Of a stretch of 61,547 nt of DNA, positions 28,217 to 36,500 are shown in pieces. The position numbers and the translations under genes were made by a program. The stretch is from Saprospiraceae bacterium (GTDB lineage: Bacteria > Bacteroidota > Bacteroidia > Chitinophagales > Saprospiraceae). Positions within the stretch are counted from its first letter, which is position 1. Each line of letters starts with the position of its first letter. The notes beneath the pieces are model-generated. The model saw only the letters and a program-made list of their open reading frames with translations, did no database searches and was not told the DNA's origin. The stretch lies in NCBI GenBank assembly GCA_030728245.1, contig JANQZX010000138.1:30247-91793 (forward strand), given 5' to 3'.

Positions 28217-29043
28217 CGGTTACACTAGATAAGGATTTATGTTTTTTTGATATCGAAAGTACAGGATTAAATGTATTAAGAGACAGAATTTTGCAGCTTG
28301 CCATTATAAAATATCCGAAAAATAATAAGCCTGTCGAGGAGTTGTCATTACTTATAAATCCGGGTGTGCCTATTTCAGAAGAAGCCTTTCAAGTACATGG
28401 AATATCTGCTAAAGACCTGGCAAATAAACCTGTTTTTTCACAGGTTGCTGACAAAATCAATAAATTTATTGGGGAGGCTGACTTAGCTGGGTATAATTCT
28501 AACAGATTTGATATTCCTATGTTAATTGAGGAATTTGCCAGGGTAGGCATCGATTTTGATATGTCCAAAAGAAGGACCATTGATGTTCAGCGGATTTTTT
28601 ATAAAATGGAACCAAGGACTTTAAAGGCTGCCTTGCGTTTTTATTGCCAAAAGGAGCTCGTTGATGCCCACGATGCTTTATCTGATGTACGGGCCACGAT
28701 CTCTGTATTTGAGGGTCAATTGGCTAAGTATGTCGGTAAGGAGGTGGAAAATGAAGACGGTGTGGTCGGCCCTTCGCCCATAACAGCGGATATTCAACAG
28801 TTACATGATTTTACCAACGATTTACGCTTTGTTGACGCTACACAAAAGCTTAGGGTAGAAAAAGATGGTACTGTTGTTTTTAACTTTGGTAAATATGAAG
28901 GGAAACCAGCTGGTGAAGTATTATATAATGATAGAAATTATTATAATTGGATTATCACGAAAGAGTTTTCATCCCAGGTAAAACAGGCTGTAAAAAGTTT
29001 ATTAAAAGATTATGCTAATAAAATGGACAAGGATAATCGCTAA
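28213..29043 (+). CDS. DnaQ-like 3'-5' exonuclease with C-terminal DUF3820
   Basis: 276 residues. The DEDDh exonuclease domain (about 1-175) shows CFFDIESTGLNVLRDRI (motif I DxE), a motif II region with LAGYNSNRFDIPML, and DAHDALSDVRAT (motif III with His). About residues 215-270 match DUF3820 (FGKYEGKPAGEVL, YYNWIITKEF). It is a cytosolic nuclease, perhaps in repair or a proofreading accessory. The frame overlaps apbE by 4 nt and the downstream MbnP gene by 32 nt, which suggests translational coupling. Confidence 0.92.
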   Translation: MTVTLDKDLCFFDIESTGLNVLRDRILQLAIIKYPKNNKPVEELSLLINPGVPISEEAFQVHGISAKDLANKPVFSQVADKINKFIGEADLAGYNSNRFDIPMLIEEFARVGIDFDMSKRRTIDVQRIFYKMEPRTLKAALRFYCQKELVDAHDALSDVRATISVFEGQLAKYVGKEVENEDGVVGPSPITADIQQLHDFTNDLRFVDATQKLRVEKDGTVVFNFGKYEGKPAGEVLYNDRNYYNWIITKEFSSQVKQAVKSLLKDYANKMDKDNR

Positions 29044-29911
29044 AGGTCAGTGGAATATCTATCTTTTTTTCTTTGTTTGCTTACTTTATCTTTCCGCTTG
29101 TAACGAAGATCAAAAAGAGGGTTGTTTAGATTATAGGTATGCTAATTTTTCTGTAAACGCGGATATAAATTGCCTTGATTGTTGTAAATTCCCAGAGCTA
29201 AGGGTGATATTGAGACACCGTATTTCACAGGGAGATTCACTTTATCCGGTAATCTATAAAGATCAATCTTATGCTTTTGCCCAGGGTGACTCCTTTATTA
29301 TTGAAAATTTATCTTTTATACTTTCTGACTTTCATTTGATTGATTTAGAGGGCGCAACGGTCCCGGTATTCGACTCTTTATTCGTAAGAACGGTAAATCC
29401 CCAAAGAGATTCTGTTTTTTATTCCTTTTCCAATAGTTTCCTAATAGGAAATCCTAATCTTTTTCAAAAGAAAAAAGTTGCTGCGGTTTTTCATAATGGA
29501 TTAGGTGTTAAAGCCCTAAGATTTACCCTGGGTGTCAAGGCGCCAGCTAACGTGCTTACTCCGACCGAATTTCCTCCAAATCACCCTCTCGTTGTTAATC
29601 AAAGTTACTTGTATCAAAAGGAAAAAGGATATATATTTGCTAATATGCAATTGAAACGAAAGGCTTTTCCCTTAGAATCAAGTTTTAATATCAGTTTAAG
29701 TGGAAATGATTTCTTGAATACCATTGAAGTTCCCGTTTTTACCAAAGCAAAAGCAGGGTATCACCAGGAAATTACGCTTGAAGTTGATTATGCTAAATGG
29801 TTCAAAGGATTAGATTTTTCAAAAGATCCCCCTGAAATTATTCGAAAAAAATGGATGGTCAATCTGGTAAATTCTTTTAAAATAGTAACTGTTTTAGAGG
29901 TCATTGATTAA
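29012..29911 (+). CDS. MbnP-like lipoprotein lacking the WxW motif
   Basis: 299 residues, starting within the exonuclease gene. The SP-II lipobox is LYLSAC (C30). The mature N-terminus has a cysteine-rich stretch (C38, C54, C57, C58) resembling the GCxDxxAxNFxxxA repeat seen in secreted Bacteroidota proteins. The MbnP fold is recognisable from FIIENLSFILSDFHLIDLEG, ALRFTLGVKAPAN and FPPNHPLVV. MbnP proteins bind copper after a tryptophan is oxidised to kynurenine by the di-haem enzyme MbnH. Here the expected WxW after HPL is replaced by SYLYQ (Y199/Y201), so this copy probably cannot be processed in the standard way. Confidence 0.75.
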   Translation: MLIKWTRIIAKGQWNIYLFFFVCLLYLSACNEDQKEGCLDYRYANFSVNADINCLDCCKFPELRVILRHRISQGDSLYPVIYKDQSYAFAQGDSFIIENLSFILSDFHLIDLEGATVPVFDSLFVRTVNPQRDSVFYSFSNSFLIGNPNLFQKKKVAAVFHNGLGVKALRFTLGVKAPANVLTPTEFPPNHPLVVNQSYLYQKEKGYIFANMQLKRKAFPLESSFNISLSGNDFLNTIEVPVFTKAKAGYHQEITLEVDYAKWFKGLDFSKDPPEIIRKKWMVNLVNSFKIVTVLEVID

Positions 29912-29928
29912 TCAATAAATTTTTTGTT

Positions 29929-30684
29929 ATGAATAAATTGCTTTTTATTCTGTTATCTTTTAGTCTCTTTACTTGTAATAATGAAACGCCAATAGTTCCA
30001 ACCGTGGATGTAAAATTACGGGTAATCGGTACTTTTAACGGTTTGCCATTGCAAATGTATAATCAGAATTATGAATACACGGATGGCGTCAAAATTAAAT
30101 TTCAGTTGTTCAATTTTTACCTGTCAGATTTATATTTGATAAAAGGAGTTGGAGCAGCAGAAGAAAAGGTATTGCTATCTGAAGTGGTCTTAGTAAATTT
30201 TAAGGACATACAATCTTTATCTGCAGCGGAAAGAGGGGTCGAGCTGGTATTTAAAAATATTCCTATTGGAAATTACACCGGTTTTCAAACTGCAGTCGGT
30301 GTTGCTCCACGATTAAATGCAACAGGGCCAGCTTCTTATCCGCCCCCACACCCATTAGATGATAACTACTGGTCTTGGGCAGCGGGCTATGTATTTTCAA
30401 AAATAGAAGGAAATGCAGATGTGGATAATTCTGGAAAATTCGCTACCAAATTAACCTTTCATTCAGGGGGAGATGCATTTTATAAGCCAGTTTCCTGGAA
30501 TAAGCCTATCTCAATAAGTAAAGAATCTTCAGAAATGGTTCTAACTATTGATGTTAAAGATATCATTTGGAAAGACCAGAATAATTTCCTTGATTTTAGA
30601 AAAATCACGACGGATCATAGCGTAAATAAAGACTTAGTTTCTTTTTTAATGACCAATTTGCAGCAAGGATTGAAATATCGATAA
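29929..30684 (+). CDS. MbnP family copper-binding lipoprotein
   Basis: 251 residues with SP-II lipobox LFTC (C16). MbnP features are IKFQLFNFYLSDLYLI, a central NYTGFQTAVGVAPRLNA, and HPLDDNYWSWAAGYVFSKIEG, which contains the WxW motif (W148, W150). In characterised MbnP a Trp of this motif becomes kynurenine and is needed for copper binding. It is followed with a 1-nt gap by a di-haem MbnH-like gene, so the substrate-enzyme pair is directly coupled. It is anchored on the periplasmic or outer-membrane side by lipidation. Confidence 0.88.
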   Translation: MNKLLFILLSFSLFTCNNETPIVPTVDVKLRVIGTFNGLPLQMYNQNYEYTDGVKIKFQLFNFYLSDLYLIKGVGAAEEKVLLSEVVLVNFKDIQSLSAAERGVELVFKNIPIGNYTGFQTAVGVAPRLNATGPASYPPPHPLDDNYWSWAAGYVFSKIEGNADVDNSGKFATKLTFHSGGDAFYKPVSWNKPISISKESSEMVLTIDVKDIIWKDQNNFLDFRKITTDHSVNKDLVSFLMTNLQQGLKYR

Positions 30685-30685
30685 G

Positions 30686-31675
30686 ATGTTAAAATGGCCT
30701 CTACTCATTACATTGATAATTTTCAGCACTTGTAAAAGGAATACCTCCGTAGTCAACAACTTTCCCCCAATGGTATGGCCAAAAGATAATCTTCATGATA
30801 TGGAAAAAGTGGCCATTGGGGAGAAGTTGTTTTTCGACCCTATACTTTCCATTAATAAGAAGATAAGTTGTAGCACCTGCCATGTTCCCTCTTTAGCTTT
30901 TACAGATGGAAAGAAGGTTTCTAATGGGTTATTTCCTTTATCGAGAAGTGCTCCATCTTTATTAAATATAGGTTTTCATTCTAAGGGTTTATTCTGGGAT
31001 GGTGGTGCTTCAACGTTAGAAAAGCAGGCGCTTATACCAGTAAGTAGCACTCTGGAAATGGGTCTTCCCTGGGTTGTTGCTGAAAAAAGAATCAATGAAT
31101 CAGCTGTTTATGCCAAGGCATTCAAAAAAATATACGGTGATATTTTTATTGATTCATTAAAAATTGCTTCGGTTTTGGCGCAGTATCAGAGAACCTTACT
31201 ATCAAATAATTCAAAATTTGATGCTGTAATGAGGGGAGAAATGAATTTTACACCCAATGAAAAACGTGGTTGGACTATCTTTTTTGACGCTGATCCCTTA
31301 TTGCCAAGCGCTGAATGTAGCCACTGCCATGTTGATCCCTTATTTACCGATTTGTCCTTTCAAAATAATGGGATTCACACAGAGGACGAGTTAAGTGGCA
31401 AATCAACCGAGAAAGGAAGAGAATCAGTAACCTTGAATCCTAATGACCGTTTTAAATTTAAAGTTCCCACCCTAAGAAATATTGCCATAACGGCTCCATA
31501 TATGCATGACGGCAGATTAAAATCATTGGAGGAAGTTATGAATCATTATAATATGGGCGGAAACCCAGGATTTAATGTAAATCCTAATGTCAGAAATCTA
31601 AATCTGTCAAAACAAGATATTGCTGACGTAATTGCTTTTTTACATACATTAACCGACCTAAAAACGGAGGAATAG
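30686..31675 (+). CDS. MbnH-like di-haem cytochrome c peroxidase family lipoprotein
   Basis: 329 residues with SP-II lipobox IFSTC (C16). There are two c-type haem sites: CSTCH (62-66) and CSHCH (211-215). The C-terminal motif is APYMHDGRLKSLEEVM (M273, H274), followed by LSKQDIADVIAFLHTL. The domain order is that of bacterial cytochrome c peroxidases/MauG/MbnH. Adjacency to the WxW-bearing MbnP favours a Trp-oxidising MbnH role, though hydrogen peroxide reduction is the alternative. An MbnH assignment needs structural alignment of the distal haem pocket. Confidence 0.88.
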   Translation: MLKWPLLITLIIFSTCKRNTSVVNNFPPMVWPKDNLHDMEKVAIGEKLFFDPILSINKKISCSTCHVPSLAFTDGKKVSNGLFPLSRSAPSLLNIGFHSKGLFWDGGASTLEKQALIPVSSTLEMGLPWVVAEKRINESAVYAKAFKKIYGDIFIDSLKIASVLAQYQRTLLSNNSKFDAVMRGEMNFTPNEKRGWTIFFDADPLLPSAECSHCHVDPLFTDLSFQNNGIHTEDELSGKSTEKGRESVTLNPNDRFKFKVPTLRNIAITAPYMHDGRLKSLEEVMNHYNMGGNPGFNVNPNVRNLNLSKQDIADVIAFLHTLTDLKTEE

Positions 31676-31729
31676 CCGTCAAATAAAGAAACTTTTAATC
31701 CAATTATTCGTTTTAATATTCAAATATAG

Positions 31730-32851
31730 GTGATTATGCATAGAATATTGATTTTTTGCTGTTTCCTTACCCTGGGACTTTCTTTAGTTTCTTGTAAAAA
31801 AGACCCCGAAATATGTGTTGATTGTTTAGAGGATCTTGCCTTTAAACAAGCTGTTCCAGATACTACGCCTTATGTTCTAAATGTTCCTTCCTGGTTACCT
31901 AAACCCATTATTCCTTCCGATAATATATTGACAATCAAAGGGGTTGCATTAGGAAGAAAATTGTTTTATGACCCAATTCTCTCAAAGGATAGTACCCAAT
32001 CATGTGCCAGTTGTCATTCATTAGATAAGTCATTTACTGACGGCCTGCCCTTAAGTAAAGGTGAAAAAGGTTTAATCGGTATCCGAAATAGTATGGCATT
32101 GGTTAATCTTGCTTACAACACCAGAGGTTTTTTCTGGGACGGGAGAGTGAATTCATTAGAAAATCAGGTTCTCCATCCCATTGAAGATCCTTTGGAGATG
32201 AATAATACCATTCAAGAGGTAGAATTGAGGTTGAGAAGAAGTAAAATATATCCCGCTTTATTTAAGGAGGCATTTGGTATCACCGCAAAAAATGAGATTA
32301 CCATTGATTTGTTAGCCAAGGCTATCGCACAATTTGAAAGAACCCTAATTAGCGGAAATTCCAGATATGATCAGATAATATGGGGGCAAAAAGGTTTTCC
32401 CGAAGAAGATGAAGCCAGAGGTATAGAGTTATTTTTTATAGAATTTGCAGGTAATATTAACCATCCAGGTTGTAGCCATTGCCATTTTAATCCGCTTTTT
32501 ACAGATAACCAGTTTCGAAATAATGGCCTGGATTATGTAGCTTCTCTTCTTGATTTCAAAGACCCGGGTAGAAGAAATGCTACCCAAAACATTAACGATA
32601 GTGGTAGATTTAGGGTTCCAACGCTAAGAAATATTGCATTTACTGCGCCTTATATGCATGACGGTAGATTTAAAACATTGGAAGAAGTATTGGAACAGTA
32701 TGAAAAAGGAGGGCATGGTGTCATAAATGAAGATCCTAATATTCTTCCTTTTAAACTTTCTGATAGAGATAAAAAGGATTTAATTGCCTTTTTAAACATG
32801 TTATCTGATCCTTCTTTCATTAATAATAAAGATTTTTCAAATCCTTTTTAA
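31730..32851 (+). CDS. Second di-haem cytochrome c peroxidase/MbnH-like lipoprotein
   Basis: 373 residues with SP-II lipobox LVSC (C22). Haem sites are CASCH (92-96) and CSHCH (248-252), with the shared FWDGRVNSLENQVLHPIEDPLEMNN segment and APYMHDGRFKTLEEVLEQY. It is a paralogue of the preceding gene with an extra N-terminal linker of about 40 residues containing CVDC. The retained DPLEM region is typical of classical CcpA-type peroxidases, so this copy may be the true peroxidase and its neighbour the MbnP-modifying enzyme; that split is inference. Confidence 0.88.
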   Translation: MIMHRILIFCCFLTLGLSLVSCKKDPEICVDCLEDLAFKQAVPDTTPYVLNVPSWLPKPIIPSDNILTIKGVALGRKLFYDPILSKDSTQSCASCHSLDKSFTDGLPLSKGEKGLIGIRNSMALVNLAYNTRGFFWDGRVNSLENQVLHPIEDPLEMNNTIQEVELRLRRSKIYPALFKEAFGITAKNEITIDLLAKAIAQFERTLISGNSRYDQIIWGQKGFPEEDEARGIELFFIEFAGNINHPGCSHCHFNPLFTDNQFRNNGLDYVASLLDFKDPGRRNATQNINDSGRFRVPTLRNIAFTAPYMHDGRFKTLEEVLEQYEKGGHGVINEDPNILPFKLSDRDKKDLIAFLNMLSDPSFINNKDFSNPF

Positions 32852-32941
32852 TTATTTTTTTAGTGTAATTCACAAATAATTTTATAATTACAAGTAAATC
32901 AGTTATTTAAGCAAAAATATATAGAAATTATATTTCACATC

Positions 32942-32956
32942 GTACATAATTTGTAC
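32942..32956. promoter_or_regulatory. GTACA-N5-TGTAC inverted repeat
   Basis: Perfect 5-bp half-sites separated by TAATT, just upstream of the candidate RNA. It resembles an operator; the same half-sites with a shorter spacer overlap the thioredoxin promoter at 23759-23770. Confidence 0.35.
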
Positions 32957-32972
32957 TTTTTTATCACTTAAT

Positions 32973-33156
32973 ATAGCCTCATATTTGTATCATCAAAAGG
33001 GAATAAATGAATTCTCAACTGAATCAAAATTAAAAGGCTACGAAAGTAGTAAAAATATACGAGGCTCTCTATAAAGAACCTCAAGATTTATGTTCATGGG
33101 ATTATACTTTGGTCAATAAGTCGTGCTATAGTTTATAGCGCGACTTATTTTTTTTT
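32973..33156 (+). ncRNA. Candidate structured small RNA ending in an intrinsic terminator
   Basis: No protein gene accounts for the strong terminator at 33115-33156, so a short transcript of roughly 160 nt is implied. Visible structure: AGCCTCATATTT (32975-32986) can pair with AAATATacGAGGCT (33053-33066); within it CTAC-GAAA-GTAG (33038-33049) makes a GNRA-capped hairpin; and GAGGcTCT...AGAaCCTC (33061-33082) forms an alternative hairpin using the same GAGG. A near-consensus -7 (CATATTTG, 32980-32987) overlaps the 5' arm, so either that start or the long pairing is real, not both. I do not recognise a known RNA family. Confidence 0.4.
33115..33156 (+). terminator. Strong intrinsic terminator with no upstream protein gene
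   Basis: 16-bp stem AATAAGTCGTGCTATA / TATAGCGCGACTTATT with one G-U pair, a 3-nt loop and a run of nine T. It lies 264 bp after the end of the MbnH-like gene. Confidence 0.85.
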
Positions 33157-33568
33157 GCCCAGTTGTAACTTGATTCGGACAACATCTATTGTTCAATCAT
33201 GGTTTTTCCTTCCTGTTTCAAGCCATTTTATATTACCTATCGTTTAATATTAAACAGTATGTATTCAGATTTTAGTCTGAAACAGTGTGGATTAAATTTT
33301 ATCAAAATATTAAAATTCAATTAGTTATATTTTTTAAATTGAGCTAATGTATCGTGTAAAGTAAATCAAAAATCCTGCATTTTACGTATAATAAAAAATT
33401 ATAAATTATTCATTTTCAAATATATATAATTATTTTACGAATAAATAAATGTGTTCTATTAGGTTTAAAAACTTGACTAATAGCTCAAAATATCCTTTTT
33501 TTACAAGGTGAATAGTTCCCCCAATGTTCAAATTAGTATTTTTTATTGATTTGTAATTCTTTACATAT

Positions 33569-36500
33569 ATGATTCGTTCAGGAAAAATCAACTTTGTACT
33601 TATCCTTCTTTTACTTCCATTTTGGTTAATTAGTCAGTCGGTAAGTGTTCAATTTTCAGGTTCTCAACCCACTTGTTTTAGTTTACCTACTGGTAAAATC
33701 ACAGCTATTCCTGTGGGTGGAACCTTGCCTTATTCCTTCAGGTGGAGTACAGGGGCTGTAGGTTCAGAATTAATTAATGTTACCGCCGGTTCATACTCTG
33801 TTACCGTTACCGATGCATTCAATAGAACAGGAACAGGTACTTATGTTTTAACAGAACCTCCTAAATTAAGTGTAAAAATGGAAAGGATTGTTTGTGGCAA
33901 TCCGACGACAGTTAAAGCGGTAGTTACAGGTGGAGTAGGGCCATATACTTATGCATGGGACACAGGGTCAACTTTTGATACGACCATCATTAATACGGAA
34001 AATAAATATTGCGTTTCAGTTACAGACAGCAGATTGTGTGGCAATATAACTTGTGAGCCTATTATTATTACCCCTATGGTGATTGCTGTTGATACAAGGA
34101 ATATTTCATGTAATAGTTTTCAAGATGGTCAGTTGACTGCCTCGGCAGGGGGAGGAACTCAGCCATACACTTACAAGTGGAGTAATGGTCAAACCACCAG
34201 AGATATCAGAAATTTAGCGGGTGGTGTTTATACCGTGACTATTACAGAAAAAGGAGGTTGTTCGATTTCTGCCAGAGCCACGGTTTCGGAACCAGCCAGA
34301 TTAACTATTCCGTTAACTATAACTCAACCAGACTGCTCTGGGGAGGCCAGTGGTAGAATTGTTGCTCAACCCGTTGGCGGTAATGCGCCTTACCGGTACT
34401 CATGGAGTACAGGTAGTTCCTCGTCTTCATTAAATTTTTTATCATCTGGCACTTATTCACTTACTGTTGTTGATGCTAAAGGGTGTAATGCGTCTTCAAC
34501 AACTAATCTGCAAAGCCAGTCCGCCATTAATCTGTTTACAACAAGTAAAGCTGAGACTTGTCTTGGCATGGGTGACGGTGAATTGAGAGTAAGTGCTATT
34601 GGTGGTGTTGGTCCTTATCGCTATAAATGGAATTCTGGAGAATCTGATAGTTTAATAAAACTTAAAGTTACAGGTAATTATATAGTGACAGTAACCGATG
34701 CATTAGGTTGTGTAAAATCGGCTAATGTTTTAATGACTGCTGCAGCCCCTTCACTTATAATAGATGTATCAAATAGTGGATTAGGCTGTAATGCTTCCTC
34801 CAATGGGCGTTTACAATTAAATATCCGAGGTGGACAGGCTCCATTTAGGATTCAATGGAATACAGGTGCCACAACCTCAGAAATCACCAATTTAAAAGCG
34901 GGTAATTATCTGGCTACCATTACAGATGCTATCGGATGTAAACAAGTCGTTCAGGAGACTATTCGAGAATCACCACCTATTCTTTTAGATATAAGCGGCG
35001 ACGATCGGGTTTGTGGTAATGAAACCAATGCGCGACTGAGAACTACCGTTACGGGTGGGGTAATTCCTTATACCTATCAATGGTCTAACGGTAGAACGGG
35101 GCCAAATCCTGATAATATGGGTGCTGGCATGCATTATTTAACGCTTACAGATGCTAATAAATGTTCCGTCGTCGATAGTTTTTTTATTGCTAAACTTTCC
35201 GTTCCTCTTGTAACTCTGGTCGGAAATAAAATTGTTTGTAATAATGGCAGAGGATCTTTAACCGCGCAGGTATCTGGTTCACCCGGACCCTACCTTTATG
35301 CGTGGAGTAATGGACAGACTGGTGCTGCCGTTGGTAATTTGGGGACAGGTTTTTATGCTCTTACCGTGGAAGATGCCAATGCTTGTTCCACCATTGAATT
35401 TTTTCAAATTGAGGTGGTAGATTCACTAAGACCAAATCTATCCGTTCAACCGCCCCGTTGTAAAGATGAATTAAATGGAAGTATTCTAGTAAATAATGTA
35501 ACTGGTGGTGTCGCACCTTACACTTACCTTTGGAATAATGGCAGTACTTTAAATTCAAGGACTAATCTTGGTTCTGGAAACTATTCCTTAACTATTTCTG
35601 ATAAAAATGGTTGCCAGTTTATAAGAAATTTTCCTCTGATTGAAGCTGATTTCCCTCTTGAAGTTATTCCTCAGATAACGGATGTTCTTTGTGGTGTTCA
35701 AGGCACAGGGGCTGTATCTCTTCAAGTTAAAGGTGGAATTCTTCCTTATCAACAACGATGGTCCGATGGATCATTAACAAGTAATAGGTCAAATCTAAGA
35801 AGTGGTCTATATATTGTCACCGTTACCGATGCCTATGGTTGTCCGGTAACAAATAATATTAGTATAAATGACCCCGGGAATCCTGTGTGTAATCTGGCTG
35901 TTACCAAAACAGTGAGTTATCCCAGTTTGAATAATGGAGAGGCTCAGGTGGCACCTAGTGGTGGTGTTTTTCCTTACACTGTTCAATGGAGTAACGGGCA
36001 AGTGGGCTATAAAGCCGTTAATCTTGAAAATAAAAATTATCAAATTACTTTAACTGATGCCAAAGGTTGTGTGACTAATTGTACAGTTAATCCTGAAATA
36101 TCTAATTCCCTGGTTGGTGATTATGTTTGGTTCGATAGTAATCTTGATGGGCTTCAAACTCCTGGTGAGCAAGGAGTTCCAAATGTTGAAGTTATCATTA
36201 CCAGACTTGATACCTTGGTTGAAAGATTTGCAGTAACAAGAACCGACGCATCGGGTAGATATTTTTTCCCTGTACCACCAGGTCAGTTTAAAATTACTTT
36301 TCAAGTGCCAGCAGGAATGGTTTTAACCAAACCCAATGAGTTTTCTTTGAACGATTCTCTGGATAGTGATGTAGATAGGAAATCAAGAATGACAGAACCA
36401 TTTACTGTATTAAAAGGTACAGCCAATTTTACCTTTGATGCTGGATTAATTCCGTCGCCTCAAGCGCTGACTACCAATACGATTTGCTTAAATAATGCTA

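Larger units (their letters stand above)
32852..33568. other. Long AT-rich intergenic region
   Basis: 717 bp without a convincing protein gene. The first 300 bp contain an inverted repeat (32942-32956), a candidate structured RNA and a strong terminator (33115-33156). The remaining 410 bp are very AT-rich with no ORF, tRNA or clear repeat; they presumably hold the promoter and long leader of the adhesin gene at 33569 (TTGATTTG about 20 nt before its ATG is a possible weak -7). Confidence 0.6.

Noticed and set aside
28213-29043. Exonuclease as a defence-system component
   Set aside because: Its partners are apbE and MbnP genes; there is no helicase, methylase, toxin or mobile-element context.
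33012-33038. Eight-residue ORF (MNSQLNQN) within the candidate RNA
   Set aside because: Too short to support as a peptide and no ribosome-binding context; kept only as part of the RNA locus.
33157-33568. Possible replication-origin or repeat region in very AT-rich sequence
   Set aside because: No DnaA-box cluster, no dnaA/dnaN neighbours and no clear iterons; base composition alone is not enough.
33650-36110. Tandem DNA repeats inside the adhesin gene
   Set aside because: The SprB repeats are similar as protein but diverged as DNA, so they are a domain array and not a nucleotide repeat or CRISPR.
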